Assembly: GCA_002215645.1 (NCBI GenBank)
Contig: NGFI01000005.1
Span: 240,678-304,677 of the forward strand
Source of the DNA: Gemmatimonadetes bacterium 2013_60CM_65_52
GTDB taxonomy: Bacteria > Gemmatimonadota > Gemmatimonadetes > Gemmatimonadales > Gemmatimonadaceae
Reading direction: 5' to 3'
DNA length: 64,000 bases
Part shown: piece by piece, positions 52,642 to 62,682 of the stretch
Layout of the letters: every line of letters starts with the position of its first letter
Numbering within the stretch: the first letter of the stretch is position 1
The notes under the pieces: generated by a model
What the model was told of the DNA's origin: nothing
What the model saw: the letters and a program-made list of their open reading frames with translations, nothing else
Databases searched by the model: none
Translations under genes and position numbers: made by a program

Positions 52642-53712
52642 ATGAAGCTCTTCGATACGATCGCCGGGATGGGCCACGAGCAGCTCGTCATCTGCAACGA
52701 TTCCTCGGCGTGCTACCGCGGCATCATCGCCGTTCACAGCACCGTGCTTGGGCCCGCTCTGGGCGGCACGCGCTTCTGGCAGTACGCGTCGGACGAAGAC
52801 GCCATCGTGGACGCGTTGCGCCTCGCACGCGGAATGACGTACAAGAACGCCGTGGCGGGTCTCAACCTGGGCGGCGGCAAGTCCGTCATCATCGGTAACA
52901 ACAGGACGGCCGATCGCGAGATGATCTTCCGCGCACACGGCCGGTTCGTGGAGTCGCTCGGCGGCCGGTACATCACGGCCGAGGACGTCGGCACGAGCAC
53001 CGCCGACATGGATTTCGTGCACATGGAGACGACGAACGTCGCGGGCCTCGCGGGCCGCTCCGGCGATCCGTCGCCGGTGACGGCGCACGGCGTGTTTCGC
53101 GCCATTCAAGCGTCCGCGAAGGAGCGGTGGGGGTCCGACGACCTGAGTACGAGGACCGTGTCCATTCAGGGGGCGGGCCACGTCGGCTACTATCTCGCCA
53201 AGGAGCTGCACCAGTCCGGCGCAAAGCTGATCGTCACGGACATCGACGCCGAGCGGGTGAAGCAGGTCGTGTCCGAGTTTGGCGCGCGCGCCGTTGCGCC
53301 GGACGACATCTATGGCGCACAGGCGGACGTCTTCGCGCCATGTGCGCTGGGCGCCATCGTGAACGACACGACCATCCCGCAGCTCAGGGTCGAGATCGTC
53401 GCTGGAGCGGCCAATAACGTGCTCCTCGAGGAGCGGCACGGTGTGGAGCTCGAGGAGAAGGGCATCCTCTATGCGCCCGACTATGTGGCCAACGCCGGCG
53501 GCGTGATCAACGTGTACTCCGAGCTCGCCGGCTGGAGCTCGGCGCGCGCATTCCGCAAAGCGGACGAAATCTACGACACCATCCTCAAGGTGTACTCGAT
53601 CGCGAAGAAGGATCGCATTCCCACGTACCAGGCTGCTGACCGGCTCGCCGAGCAGCGCATTGCCGCGGTCGCGAACATGGTCCGCACGTGGCCGCAGTGG
53701 CCGAACAAGTAG
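52642..53712 (+). CDS. Leucine/branched-chain amino-acid dehydrogenase
   Basis: This Glu/Leu/Phe/Val dehydrogenase family protein (356 residues) deaminates branched-chain amino acids with NAD. The substrate domain has [15 protein letters not shown] and the catalytic Lys in [20 protein letters not shown]. The nucleotide domain has [17 protein letters not shown] and the acidic [10 protein letters not shown]. The C-terminal part has [14 protein letters not shown] and [17 protein letters not shown]. It is closest in look to leucine dehydrogenases (Ldh/Bcd). It sits 59 bases behind the acyl-CoA dehydrogenase and just before rpiB, so leucine/valine catabolism feeding acyl-CoA is plausible. Confidence 0.92.
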   Translation: MKLFDTIAGMGHEQLVICNDSSACYRGIIAVHSTVLGPALGGTRFWQYASDEDAIVDALRLARGMTYKNAVAGLNLGGGKSVIIGNNRTADREMIFRAHGRFVESLGGRYITAEDVGTSTADMDFVHMETTNVAGLAGRSGDPSPVTAHGVFRAIQASAKERWGSDDLSTRTVSIQGAGHVGYYLAKELHQSGAKLIVTDIDAERVKQVVSEFGARAVAPDDIYGAQADVFAPCALGAIVNDTTIPQLRVEIVAGAANNVLLEERHGVELEEKGILYAPDYVANAGGVINVYSELAGWSSARAFRKADEIYDTILKVYSIAKKDRIPTYQAADRLAEQRIAAVANMVRTWPQWPNK

Positions 53713-53713
53713 C

Positions 53714-54178
53714 ATGACGTCCGACACGATTCTGATCGCGTCCGACCACGCCGGCTTCGCCCTCAAGGAGACGCTCGAGAAGGAACTCGAGGCGCTCGGC
53801 TACGACGTCGAGGATCTGGGGCCGCAATCCGATGCGAGCACTGACTATGCCGACTACGCCCATCCGCTGGCGGAGCGCGTGTCGAGCGGAAACGTGAAGC
53901 GTGGCGTGTTGCTGTGCGGCACCGGGCTCGGCATGTCCTACGCGGCCAACCGGCACGCCAACGTCCGTGCGGCCGTGGCGTGGTCTCCCGAGATCGCCGC
54001 GCTGGCGCGCGAGCACAACGACGCCAACGTGCTCGTGCTGCCTGCTCGATTCGTGGGCGAGGACGAGGGACGCGCTATCTTGAAGGCATGGCTCGACACG
54101 CCATTTGCCGGCGGGCGACACGCGCGTCGCGTGGCGAAGATCGAGATCGGTGACGAACCTACCAAGGAGAACAGCTGA
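53714..54178 (+). CDS. rpiB: Ribose-5-phosphate isomerase B
   Basis: RpiB interconverts ribose-5-P and ribulose-5-P in the pentose-phosphate pathway. The 154-residue protein has the family start [16 protein letters not shown], the active-site pair [13 protein letters not shown] and [16 protein letters not shown] (the catalytic Cys), then [23 protein letters not shown] 53714 follows the dehydrogenase stop directly. Its C-terminus codes for an AAGGAG ribosome site (54164-54169) for glyA, whose ATG overlaps the rpiB stop. It also suits the xylose cluster nearby, which delivers xylulose-5-P. Confidence 0.95.
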   Translation: MTSDTILIASDHAGFALKETLEKELEALGYDVEDLGPQSDASTDYADYAHPLAERVSSGNVKRGVLLCGTGLGMSYAANRHANVRAAVAWSPEIAALAREHNDANVLVLPARFVGEDEGRAILKAWLDTPFAGGRHARRVAKIEIGDEPTKENS

Positions 54179-55464
54179 TGTCGTCCTGGGCCGAGTGGAA
54201 GTGCAGTCCTCCGAACGATGCACTGCGCGAGGCGGATCCCGAGATCGCGTCGCTCATTGCCGAGGAAATCGCGCGGCAGAATGAAGGCATCGAGCTGATC
54301 GCGAGCGAAAACTTCGTGTCGCCGGCGGTGCTCGAGGCGATGGGATCCCAGCTGACGAACAAGTATGCGGAGGGACTTCCGGGCAAGCGCTACTATGGCG
54401 GCTGCGAGGTGGTGGACAAGGTCGAGCAGCTTGCCATCGACCGGGTGAAGACGTTGTTCAACGCCGAGCATGCCAACGTGCAGCCGCACTCCGGGGCACA
54501 GGCCAATGCCTCCGTGTTCCTCGCCTTTCTGAAGCCGGGCGACACCTTCCTCGGCATGGACCTCTCGCAGGGAGGCCATCTCACGCACGGTTCGCCCGTG
54601 AATTTCTCCGGGCTGCTCTACAAGGCCGTGTCGTATGGATTGAATGAGGACGGCTACATCGACTACGATGCCATGCGTCGCCAGGCGCGCGAGCATCGGC
54701 CGAAGATGATCATCGCGGGCTACAGCGCGTATCCGCGTGTGATCGACTTCTCGGCATTCGCCGACGTCGCGAAGGAGATCGGCGCCGTCTTCATGGTGGA
54801 CATGGCGCACTTCGCGGGGCTATCCGCCACCGGCGTTTACCCGAACCCGGTGCCTTTTGCGGACGTCGTCACGTCGACGACGCACAAGACGCTCCGCGGT
54901 CCGCGGGGTGGACTGATTCTCTGCAAGTCGGCGCATGCCGCTGCGGTGAACAAGGCCGTGTTCCCCGGCACGCAGGGCGGTCCGTTGGAGCACGTGATCG
55001 CGGCGAAAGCGGTGGCCTTCAAAGAGGCGCTGGAGCCGTCGTTTACAGAGTACGCGCGCCAGATCGTCGCGAATGCGAAGGCGCTGGCGGCCGCGATGCT
55101 TTCGCGCGGCTTTCAGTTGGTGTCGGGCGGAACCGACAACCACCTGATGCTGGTCGATCTTCGCAACAAGGGATTGACTGGCAAGGTGGCGGAGACGTCG
55201 CTCAACGAGGCGGGGCTGACCGTCAACAAGAACACGGTGCCGAAGGAGACGCAGTCTCCGTTCGTGACGAGCGGCATTCGGATTGGCACACCGGCAGTGA
55301 CGACGCGTGGCATGCGCGAGCCGGAGATGGCGCGCATCGCGGAGCTGATCGACCGGGTGGTCCTGTCTCCCGAGGACGCCGGCGTGCGGCGTAGCGTGCG
55401 AGCGGAGGTACAGGAGCTGGCGGCGGCGTTTCCGCTGTATCCGTCCTCCAGGGTGACGGTCTAG
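54178..55464 (+). CDS. glyA: Serine hydroxymethyltransferase
   Basis: GlyA moves the serine side-chain carbon to THF, giving glycine and 5,10-methylene-THF. The 428-residue length is normal. It has [38 protein letters not shown], the PLP Schiff-base Lys in [14 protein letters not shown] (read [18 protein letters not shown] here) and [15 protein letters not shown]. It is translated from TGATG overlapping the rpiB stop, with a strong AAGGAG site 8 bases upstream. It supplies one-carbon units that purN and purH elsewhere in the window would use. Confidence 0.97.
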   Translation: MSSWAEWKCSPPNDALREADPEIASLIAEEIARQNEGIELIASENFVSPAVLEAMGSQLTNKYAEGLPGKRYYGGCEVVDKVEQLAIDRVKTLFNAEHANVQPHSGAQANASVFLAFLKPGDTFLGMDLSQGGHLTHGSPVNFSGLLYKAVSYGLNEDGYIDYDAMRRQAREHRPKMIIAGYSAYPRVIDFSAFADVAKEIGAVFMVDMAHFAGLSATGVYPNPVPFADVVTSTTHKTLRGPRGGLILCKSAHAAAVNKAVFPGTQGGPLEHVIAAKAVAFKEALEPSFTEYARQIVANAKALAAAMLSRGFQLVSGGTDNHLMLVDLRNKGLTGKVAETSLNEAGLTVNKNTVPKETQSPFVTSGIRIGTPAVTTRGMREPEMARIAELIDRVVLSPEDAGVRRSVRAEVQELAAAFPLYPSSRVTV

Positions 55465-55550
55465 GCTTCTCGCCAGAAAATGATCTATCGGGCTGGCGGG
55501 CAGGGCATTATGTTCGTGTAAATAACAAAATACAGCCGCCCTCCTGCTCG

Positions 55551-57716
55551 ATGATCCGTGCCTCAGTTCTCACACTCGCCGCCATACTGCTGATCGCGGC
55601 CAACGCCCAGGCGGAAACAGGCTACGAGCTTTGGCTGCGGTATCGCCGGCCTTTGGATGCGACGCTGCTCGCACAGTATCGGGAGGAAATCAGGCACCTC
55701 GTCGTCCTCGGCAGCTCGCCGACGCTCCTGGCAGCTCGCGAAGAGCTCGAACGCGGACTCACCGGCATACTCGGCCGGGCTGTCGGGGTCGAGCGGGCGA
55801 TTTCGCACCGTGGGTTCGTTCTCGTGCAGGGCTCCGGCAATGGTTTGCCGCGCGACATCACCAGCGCGCTCATGCGGGCCGGCGGCGAAGGCTATGTCAT
55901 TCGCGCCGCCACCATTGGCGGACACCGCGGCATCGTCATCGCTGCGAACTCCGACATCGGCGCGCTCTATGGCAGCTTCGCGTTCCTGCGCCATTTGCAG
56001 ACCGGCGGCTCGCTCGTCGGACTCGCGATCGTGAGCGCGCCGAGGATTCAGCTTCGCATGCTGGATCACTGGGACAATCTCAATCGCAGCGTCGAGCGCG
56101 GGTATGCGGGCCTCTCGCTGTGGGAATGGGACTCGCTCCCAGGTCGCCTTTCTCCGCGCTACAAGGATTACGCGCGCGCAAATGCATCCATCGGGATCAA
56201 CGGCGCCGCGCTCACGAACGTCAACGCCAACGCGAAGGTCATCACGGCGGAGTATCTGCCGAAGGTCGCTGCCATCGCGGGTGTGCTGCGCCCCTACGGC
56301 GTGCGCGTCTTTCTCACCGCTCGATTCAGCGCGCCCATCGAGATTGGCGGATTGAAGACCGCCGACCCGCTCGATCCGGCGGTCCGCGAGTGGTGGAAGC
56401 GGAAGATCGACGAGATCCACGCGGCCATTCCGGACTTCGGCGGTTTCGTCGTGAAGGCGAACTCGGAGGGACAGCCGGGTCCGCAGGACTACGGCCGCAC
56501 GCATGCGGACGGTGCCAACATGTTCGCCGATGCCCTCGCGCCGCACGGCGGCGTGGTGATCTGGCGAGCGTTCGTCTACAGCAGCGAAGTGCCGAAGGAT
56601 CGCGTGCGGCAGGCGTACGACGAGTTCAAACCCCTCGACGGACAGTTCCGCGACAACGTCTTCGTGCAGGTGAAGAACGGCGCGCTCGATTTCCAGCCGC
56701 GCGAGCCATTCCATCCGCTCTTCGGTGCGATGCCGAAGACGCCGCTCATGATGGAGTTCCAGCTCACCAAGGAATACCTCGGCCAGGACACCCATCTCGC
56801 CTACCTTGGCGCCGAATTCGAGGAGGTTCTGCGGGCGGACACGTTTGCCAAAGGGACGGGGTCCACCGTCGCGCGAGTGATCGATGGTTCATTGCATGGA
56901 TACCGTCACACAGGCATCGCCGCGGTGGCGAACGTCGGGACGGACACCAATTGGACCGGGTCGAACTTCAATCAGGCGAACTGGTATGCCTATGGGCGTT
57001 TCGCGTGGAATACCGAGACGAGCGCCGCGGCCATCGCCGCCGACTGGGTGAGGCAGACACTCACGAATGATTCGGCGGCCGTGCGTCAGGTCGTGCACGC
57101 CATGATGATCTCGCGCGAAGCCGTCGTGAACTACATGACGCCGCTGGGTCTCGCGCACATCATGGCCACGGGACATCACTACGGACCCGCTCCGTGGGCC
57201 GTGCTGCCGCGCGCTGACCAGTCGCCAGTGTACTTTCATCGAGCGGACACGTTGGGTCTCGGTTTCGACCGCACGCCGACTGGCAGCAATCAGGTCGCAC
57301 AGTACTTTGCGCCGGTTCGCGATCGGTACGCCAACCTCGCCGCCGTGCCCGACTCGAATCTGCTGTGGTTCCATCACGTGCCGTGGGACTATCGGCTCCC
57401 CTCGGGCCGCATACTGTGGGACGAGCTCGTCGTTCGCTACAACGCCGGCGTGGATTCGGTGCGGGCAATGCAGCGCGTCTGGAACGCGGTGAGGCCGTCG
57501 ATCGACGCGGAGCGATTCTCCGAGGTCGCCGGCTTTCTCGGCATTCAGGAGCGCGAAGCGCGCTGGTGGCGCGATGCTGCACTGTCGTACTTCCAGACCT
57601 TCTCGCGCAGACCGATTCCCGCACCGTATGATCAGCCCGCGCATACGCTCGAGTATTACCGGCAGGTCCGCTGTCCAGCCAATCGTCTCAAGCCGCGCTG
57701 CGAAACTGTTCCCTAG
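55551..57716 (+). CDS. Secreted GH67 alpha-glucuronidase
   Basis: This enzyme removes (4-O-methyl-)glucuronic acid from glucuronoxylan oligosaccharides. The 721-residue length matches GH67. A Sec signal peptide is clear (MIRASVLTLAAILLIAANAQ, cleavage near AQA-E). Family features include LRMLDHWDNLNRSVERGYAG, SIGINGAALTNVNAN, the catalytic-loop region GFVVKANSEGQPGPQDYGR and MMEFQLTKEYLGQDTHLAYL. Export to the periplasm or surface distinguishes it from cytosolic GH67 types. It leads the xylA-xylB cluster 27 bases upstream of xylA. The 86 bases before it contain an AT-rich patch (AAATAACAAAAT) that may be the promoter. Confidence 0.93.
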   Translation: MIRASVLTLAAILLIAANAQAETGYELWLRYRRPLDATLLAQYREEIRHLVVLGSSPTLLAAREELERGLTGILGRAVGVERAISHRGFVLVQGSGNGLPRDITSALMRAGGEGYVIRAATIGGHRGIVIAANSDIGALYGSFAFLRHLQTGGSLVGLAIVSAPRIQLRMLDHWDNLNRSVERGYAGLSLWEWDSLPGRLSPRYKDYARANASIGINGAALTNVNANAKVITAEYLPKVAAIAGVLRPYGVRVFLTARFSAPIEIGGLKTADPLDPAVREWWKRKIDEIHAAIPDFGGFVVKANSEGQPGPQDYGRTHADGANMFADALAPHGGVVIWRAFVYSSEVPKDRVRQAYDEFKPLDGQFRDNVFVQVKNGALDFQPREPFHPLFGAMPKTPLMMEFQLTKEYLGQDTHLAYLGAEFEEVLRADTFAKGTGSTVARVIDGSLHGYRHTGIAAVANVGTDTNWTGSNFNQANWYAYGRFAWNTETSAAAIAADWVRQTLTNDSAAVRQVVHAMMISREAVVNYMTPLGLAHIMATGHHYGPAPWAVLPRADQSPVYFHRADTLGLGFDRTPTGSNQVAQYFAPVRDRYANLAAVPDSNLLWFHHVPWDYRLPSGRILWDELVVRYNAGVDSVRAMQRVWNAVRPSIDAERFSEVAGFLGIQEREARWWRDAALSYFQTFSRRPIPAPYDQPAHTLEYYRQVRCPANRLKPRCETVP

Positions 57717-57743
57717 TACGCCCACCGTTACGCGACTCGCTCA

Positions 57744-58922
57744 ATGCCCCGCACAATCTCGCATGATGCCTACACCCCGCGACCGGAGCACCGATTCACT
57801 TTCGGTCTCTGGACCGTGGGTAATCCCGGACGAGATCCGTTTGGCGACGCAGTGCGCCCCGTACTGAGCCCCTCGTACATCGTCGAGAAGCTCGGAGCGC
57901 TCGGCGCATACGGAGTGAACTTCCACGACAACGATCTCGTGCCGCGGGATGCGACCGCCGCGGAGCGGGACAGCATCGTGCGCGAATTCAGGAAGGCACT
58001 CGGTGCGAGCGGCGTGAAGGTGCCGATGGCGACGACCAACCTCTTCGGCGATCCCGTGTTTCGCGACGGCGCGTTCACCAGCAACGACGCTCGCGTGCGC
58101 CGTCACGCCATTCAGAAGACGATGCGCGCCATGGACCTCGGCAAGGAGTTCGGCGCGGAGACGTATGTGTTCTGGGGCGGGCGAGAAGGTACCGAGACGA
58201 ACGCCGGAAAGAACGTCATCGAGGCCATGAAGTGGTTCCGCGACGCCCTGAACTTTCTCTGCGAGTACAGCATCGCGCAGGGCTACGACTATCGTTTCGC
58301 GATCGAGCCGAAACCCAACGAGCCGCGCGGCGACATCTTTCTCCCGACCATCGGGCACGCGCTCGCGTTCATCTACACGCTGGACCGTCCCGACATGGTG
58401 GGTCTCAATCCGGAAGTCGCGCACGACTCGATTTCCGGGCTCGACTTCTCACACGGTGTGGCGCAGGCCATCGAAGCGAACAAGCTGTTCCACATCGACC
58501 TCAATGCGCAGAAGCCCGGGCGGTACGATCAGGACCACCGCTTCGGCAGTGAGGACATCAAGCAGTCGTTCTTTCTCGTGAAGCTGCTGGAGGATTCGGG
58601 CTACGAGGGCATGCGTCATTTCGACAGCCACGCGTATCGAACGGAGGACGAGCAGGGCGTCTGGGACTTTGCCGCGGGAAGCATGCGTACCTATCTCATC
58701 CTCAAGGAAAAGGTCGCGGCGTTTCACGCGGACAAGGAGATCCAGCACCTGCTCGGTGAGCTTGGCAAGCGCGGCGCGGCTCCAGGAAAGCGCATCTCCT
58801 ACGGCAAGGACGCCGACGCGATCCGCAACGAGACGTTCGACCTCGATGCAATGCGGAAACAGGGCTACGCATACGAGCGCCTGGATCAGTTGACCGTGGA
58901 GCTCTTGCTCGGAGCACGCTGA
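57744..58922 (+). CDS. xylA: Xylose isomerase (class I)
   Basis: XylA turns xylose into xylulose in the cytoplasm with two metal ions. The 392-residue length and sequence are of the short, Streptomyces-like class I type. Active-site segments are visible: [10 protein letters not shown] (catalytic His), [31 protein letters not shown] (metal Glu), [11 protein letters not shown] and [19 protein letters not shown] (metal Asp). The stop is 2 bases from xylB. It works between the secreted alpha-glucuronidase and xylulokinase in one operon. Confidence 0.97.
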   Translation: MPRTISHDAYTPRPEHRFTFGLWTVGNPGRDPFGDAVRPVLSPSYIVEKLGALGAYGVNFHDNDLVPRDATAAERDSIVREFRKALGASGVKVPMATTNLFGDPVFRDGAFTSNDARVRRHAIQKTMRAMDLGKEFGAETYVFWGGREGTETNAGKNVIEAMKWFRDALNFLCEYSIAQGYDYRFAIEPKPNEPRGDIFLPTIGHALAFIYTLDRPDMVGLNPEVAHDSISGLDFSHGVAQAIEANKLFHIDLNAQKPGRYDQDHRFGSEDIKQSFFLVKLLEDSGYEGMRHFDSHAYRTEDEQGVWDFAAGSMRTYLILKEKVAAFHADKEIQHLLGELGKRGAAPGKRISYGKDADAIRNETFDLDAMRKQGYAYERLDQLTVELLLGAR

Positions 58923-58924
58923 CA

Positions 58925-60421
58925 TTGGCCGAGTCGTATTTTCTCGGCGTCGACGTCGGGACGAGTGGCGTGAAGGCCATTCTCGTCTCGCCTGAAGGTG
59001 ACGTTGCTTCCGCGGCGGTGACACCGTTGACGCTCTCCACACCGCGGCCGGGTTGGGCCGAGCAGGAGCCCGCTGCGTGGTGGGCCGCGGCCGTCGAGTC
59101 GATGCGCGCGGTGCGCAGTGCCCGTCCGCACGCTGCGATCGCCGCGATCGGAATCTCGGGGCAGATGCATTCATCGGTGTTTCTCGACCGCACCGGCGAC
59201 GTCATCCGTCCCGCGCTGCTCTGGTGCGACGGACGCACCACCGCCGAATGCGCGGAGATCACGGAGAAGGTCGGCGGTGAGGAGAGGCTGCGCGAGCTCG
59301 CCTGCAATCCTGCGCTCGAGGGCTTTACGCTGCCGAAGGTGCTGTGGCTGCGTCGCCATGAGCCGCAGGCTTACGCGCGCCTCACCACGGTGCTGCTGCC
59401 GAAGGACTACATCAGATATCGGCTCACCGGCGTGCTGGCCACCGATCCATCGGATGCATCGGCCACGCTGATGTACGATACGGCGCAGCTCCGCTGGAGC
59501 GAAGAGATCCTCCGCGCGGTGGATGTGCCGATGTCCATCGTGCCGGACGTCGGTGAATCGGCGCAGGTGCTCGGGCAAGTGACTGCCGCGGCGGCGCTCG
59601 TGGTCGGAATTCCTGCGGGAACACCGGTCGTGGGCGGCGGCGCGGACAACGCGTGCGGCGCGGCGGGTGTCGGCGCGCTGAGTGAAGGCGAGGTGGTCTC
59701 GAGCTGGGGGACGTCGGGCACCGTGTTGGCGCCGCTCACCAGCCCGCGAGTGGATCCCGCGTTGCGCGCGCACACGTTCTGTCACGTCGCGCCGAATCTG
59801 TGGTACATGATGGGTGTCGTCCTCTCGGCAGGCGGAGCCTTTTCGTGGTATCGCGAACAGCTCGCACGGGAGCTTGCGGGCGACGCAACGGCGGCACAAC
59901 AGCTTGACGCGGAGGCTGCCTCGGTACCTCCGGGCGCGGATGGAGTGACGTTTTTGCCGTATCTGCAGGGCGAGCGCACGCCGCTCCGCGACGCCGAGGC
60001 GCGCGGCGCGTTCCTCGGACTGTCGCTGGCGCACACGCGCGCGCACCTCACGCGTGCGGTGCTGGAGGGCATCACCTTCGCGCTGAATGATTCGCTGCTC
60101 ATTCTCCGTGCGCTCGGCATCTCGCCCGCCAGTCTTCTGCTCACCGGAGGCGGCGCGAAGAGTCCGTTTCTCAGGACTCTCCAAGCGGAGATCTTCGGCC
60201 TTCCGGTCACCACGGTGAGTCGGGAGGAAGGGCCGGCGTATGGAGCCGCTCTTCTGGCGGCAGTCGGCGCGGGCGCGTTTCCTGACATTGCAACGGCCGC
60301 AAGGGCGACGCTGCAGAGGGCGCCGCTGGAGCATCCGAAGCCCGGAGCGCATGCTCTCTACGCCGAGCCGTACGCGACGTATCGTTCCTCCGTGAAGGCG
60401 GCCCGACCCGATCGACTATAG
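58925..60421 (+). CDS. xylB: Xylulokinase
   Basis: XylB phosphorylates xylulose to xylulose-5-P. The 498-residue FGGY-family protein has the phosphate loop GVDVGTSGVKAILV, the substrate motif GISGQMHSSVFLD with LWCDGRT, GADNACGAAGVG, and the C-terminal signature LLTGGGAKSPFLRTLQAEIF. It starts at TTG 58925 straight after the xylA stop, which is the only frame start that keeps the N-terminal loop. It ends in a 6-base overlap with the small convergent gene. Confidence 0.96.
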   Translation: MAESYFLGVDVGTSGVKAILVSPEGDVASAAVTPLTLSTPRPGWAEQEPAAWWAAAVESMRAVRSARPHAAIAAIGISGQMHSSVFLDRTGDVIRPALLWCDGRTTAECAEITEKVGGEERLRELACNPALEGFTLPKVLWLRRHEPQAYARLTTVLLPKDYIRYRLTGVLATDPSDASATLMYDTAQLRWSEEILRAVDVPMSIVPDVGESAQVLGQVTAAAALVVGIPAGTPVVGGGADNACGAAGVGALSEGEVVSSWGTSGTVLAPLTSPRVDPALRAHTFCHVAPNLWYMMGVVLSAGGAFSWYREQLARELAGDATAAQQLDAEAASVPPGADGVTFLPYLQGERTPLRDAEARGAFLGLSLAHTRAHLTRAVLEGITFALNDSLLILRALGISPASLLLTGGGAKSPFLRTLQAEIFGLPVTTVSREEGPAYGAALLAAVGAGAFPDIATAARATLQRAPLEHPKPGAHALYAEPYATYRSSVKAARPDRL

Positions 60422-60601
60422 CTGGTCCACCTGTTGGAACGGGATCTTCAGCTCGGCCGCCGCGAATGCCGCGTCGCGCATCTTTTTCCGCCGATTGCCG
60501 CCGGGATCCAGCGGGCGGGACGCACGCTCCAGCTGACGCAGCCGGGCGATCAGTGCGTCGCGCTCCGGATCGAGTGCGTCACCGCCCGAGGGTTTCGACA
60601 C
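60416..60601 (-). CDS. Small charged protein of unknown function
   Basis: The 61-residue frame starts at GTG 60601, one base after the M28 peptidase stop. It reads SKPSGGDALDPERDALIARL, then RQLERASRPLDPGGNRRKKM and a helix with DAAFAAAELKIPFQQV. It is Arg/Asp/Ala-rich and probably helical. The tight spacing to the peptidase suggests co-expression. It overlaps the convergent xylB end by 6 bases. No family is recognised. The segment LDPGGNRRKKMRDAAF loosely recalls the N-terminus of PLP decarboxylases, so it could be a remnant. Confidence 0.4.
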   Translation of the reverse strand: MSKPSGGDALDPERDALIARLRQLERASRPLDPGGNRRKKMRDAAFAAAELKIPFQQVDQL

Positions 60602-60602
60602 G

Positions 60603-62114
60603 CTATCGCAGCACGAAGCCTGCGTCCACCGGAGGCCGAGTCGTGGCGTTCCCCGCGATCCAACCCGTCATGTACATCCACTGCGTCATCCGCGTGAGCT
60701 TCGGATAGTTGATGTTCTTCGGTTCGTCGCGCGGCGTGTGGTAGTCCGGATGCAGATTCGTCGAGAAGAACAGCGACGGCACGCTGCGCTCCGCGTAGGG
60801 GACGTGGTCGCTGCGGAAGTACCAGCCCTCGGGATGTGTCGGCCGATCCCAGAGCGAGTCGATGACGAATCTCCCCGTGGCACCGTTCGCCTCGAGTGCC
60901 ATCTGCACGAGCGCCGCCGAGTTGCGATGCGGAGGCTGCGAGCCGAGCAGCGCCGCCGTATCGGGGTGATTGCGCCCGATCATGTCGCCGTTCAGGACGG
61001 CGACAATCCTGTCCAACGGCACCACAGGATGTGCAACGTGATAGCGGGAGCCCAGCAATCCGCGCTCCTCCGCTCCGTGGAAGATGAACAGGGCCGAGCG
61101 CTTGCTCGGCTGCTTCACCCATGCTCGCGCAATGGCGAGCAGCGCCACGCTGGTGGACGCGTTGTCGTCCGCGCCGTTCCAGATTGAGTCGCCGTTCACC
61201 GGGTAGCGGACGCCGTCGTGATCCTGATGCGAGCTGAAGACGACGTACTCGTCGCGCAGCCTGGCGTCCGTTCCACGCACCTCGCCGATGACGTTGACCG
61301 ACGGCGTCTCGAAGGTCTCGGTGCGCAGCTCGATGGTCACCGTTTGACCGTCGGTCTTCCAGTCGGACAGCGCGCCACGATGGACGAGCAGCACCGGGAC
61401 GGGCGGTCGAACGTTTGCGGCGCGCGCTGCCGCCGGATTCCGCGTGAAGCGCGGCACGCCTCCAACCACGTCGTACGTGCCGCGCATCTGCGTCCTGGCG
61501 ACAGCCTCGACAGCGAGCTCGGCGATGGAGTCTGCGACGACCACCACGGCGAGCGCTCCCCAACGCCCAAGTGCGGCCATGGGTATGAGCGCGGCACGAG
61601 TGTAGTTGTGCTCGTAGGTGTTCGTCGTGGTGCGAATCGCCGAAGACGCCGGGGGCGCCAGCCTGATCACGGCGACCTTGCCGCGAACGTCGAACGTCGA
61701 GTCGTTCAGGTTCGAGACGAACACGGTCGGCGCCGTAACTTCGGCCGCGACGTTCGAGGTGGGCGTGATGTCAGTCCACAGCCCGAACGCGCGATCTCCG
61801 AGCTTGATCGAACTCGTCGTGCTCGACACGCGTGTGCGGCGCATGTTCCACCACTGGTACCAGCCCCCGTCCTCGCCTTTGGGCGAGACGCCGATTTTCC
61901 GCATCTGTTCCGCGAGCCACGCGGAGGCACGCATCTCGTCCAGCGTGCCGGCCTCCCGGCCGCGCATGTTGTCTCCGGCGAGCGCGTACATGTCGCGCTC
62001 GAGATCCGCCTGCCTGATGCTGGCGATGGCCGTGGGGACTTGCGGCGACTGGGGCGCCGCAGCGCGCGCCGTCAGGAGCGCGAGTATCGATCCCGTCAGA
62101 ATATTTCTCTGCAT
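60603..62114 (-). CDS. Secreted M28-family zinc peptidase
   Basis: The 503-residue protein has a signal peptide (MQRNILTGSILALLTARAAA) and a PA-like insert. The M28 aminopeptidase zinc site is complete by eye: VFSSHQDHDGV (His), NGADDNASTSVALL (Asp), FIFHGAEERGLLGS (general-base Glu-Glu), AVLNGDMIGRN (Asp) and DYHTPRDEP (His). Such enzymes trim peptides in the periplasm or outside the cell. It runs opposite to the xylan cluster, with one small gene 1 base downstream. Confidence 0.93.
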   Translation of the reverse strand: MQRNILTGSILALLTARAAAPQSPQVPTAIASIRQADLERDMYALAGDNMRGREAGTLDEMRASAWLAEQMRKIGVSPKGEDGGWYQWWNMRRTRVSSTTSSIKLGDRAFGLWTDITPTSNVAAEVTAPTVFVSNLNDSTFDVRGKVAVIRLAPPASSAIRTTTNTYEHNYTRAALIPMAALGRWGALAVVVVADSIAELAVEAVARTQMRGTYDVVGGVPRFTRNPAAARAANVRPPVPVLLVHRGALSDWKTDGQTVTIELRTETFETPSVNVIGEVRGTDARLRDEYVVFSSHQDHDGVRYPVNGDSIWNGADDNASTSVALLAIARAWVKQPSKRSALFIFHGAEERGLLGSRYHVAHPVVPLDRIVAVLNGDMIGRNHPDTAALLGSQPPHRNSAALVQMALEANGATGRFVIDSLWDRPTHPEGWYFRSDHVPYAERSVPSLFFSTNLHPDYHTPRDEPKNINYPKLTRMTQWMYMTGWIAGNATTRPPVDAGFVLR

Positions 62115-62195
62115 GACCGATATGGTATCGAGTTGTTCACGTCGTAGATAGATCTCGGGGCGCTCGAGTACCTGTGCCGCTGAAGACCGCCTGCG

Positions 62196-62639
62196 CTACC
62201 GCTTCTTCGCGAGAATAGTCCCTCGGCAGTTCGGTGCGCCGCACGAGCAGGGAAACCGCCGTTTCGCGGCCGGTGAGTGGCGCTCGTCGAGCACGTACGC
62301 ATAGTCATACGCGAGCTCCTCGCCGATCTCGATCGCGCGGATCGTCTCGATCCAGATACGGCCGCCGTCGATGACCGCATCACAGTTCGGATTGCACGAA
62401 TGGTTGATGAAGCGCGCCTCGTTTCCGTTCACGGCCGCGTCGATCACCACGTCGTCGTCAATGGCAAAGAGAAAGGTGTGGTGCCGTTCGCCGGCCACGT
62501 CCGGATAGCGTGCGTCCGCGGCGGCCGGCGTGAGCCGCTCGCCGGTGTACTCGATCAGGCGTTCACCAGCCGGAATGCGCTCGGTCGCGAAAGCGCCGAG
62601 CCCTTGCATCGGCGAGGCCCGAATCGCGAATGAAAGCAT
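62196..62639 (-). CDS. SET-domain protein-lysine methyltransferase
   Basis: The 147-residue protein is a compact SET domain with post-SET zinc cluster. It has GLGAFATERIPAGERLIEYT, the SAM/pseudoknot motif RFINHSCNPNCDAVI, the catalytic ELAYDYAYVLDE and the Cys-rich FPCSCGAPNCRGTI. Such proteins methylate lysines on proteins, classically histones in eukaryotes. Bacterial members modify ribosomal, DNA-binding or unknown proteins. ATG 62639 starts just before the domain. An in-frame ATG 11 codons upstream is possible. It is monocistronic, with an 81-base gap to the peptidase gene. Confidence 0.9.
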   Translation of the reverse strand: MLSFAIRASPMQGLGAFATERIPAGERLIEYTGERLTPAAADARYPDVAGERHHTFLFAIDDDVVIDAAVNGNEARFINHSCNPNCDAVIDGGRIWIETIRAIEIGEELAYDYAYVLDERHSPAAKRRFPCSCGAPNCRGTILAKKR

Positions 62640-62682
62640 GCGAGAAATTCTAGTAGGGTATGTTGCTAACATGACACCACGC

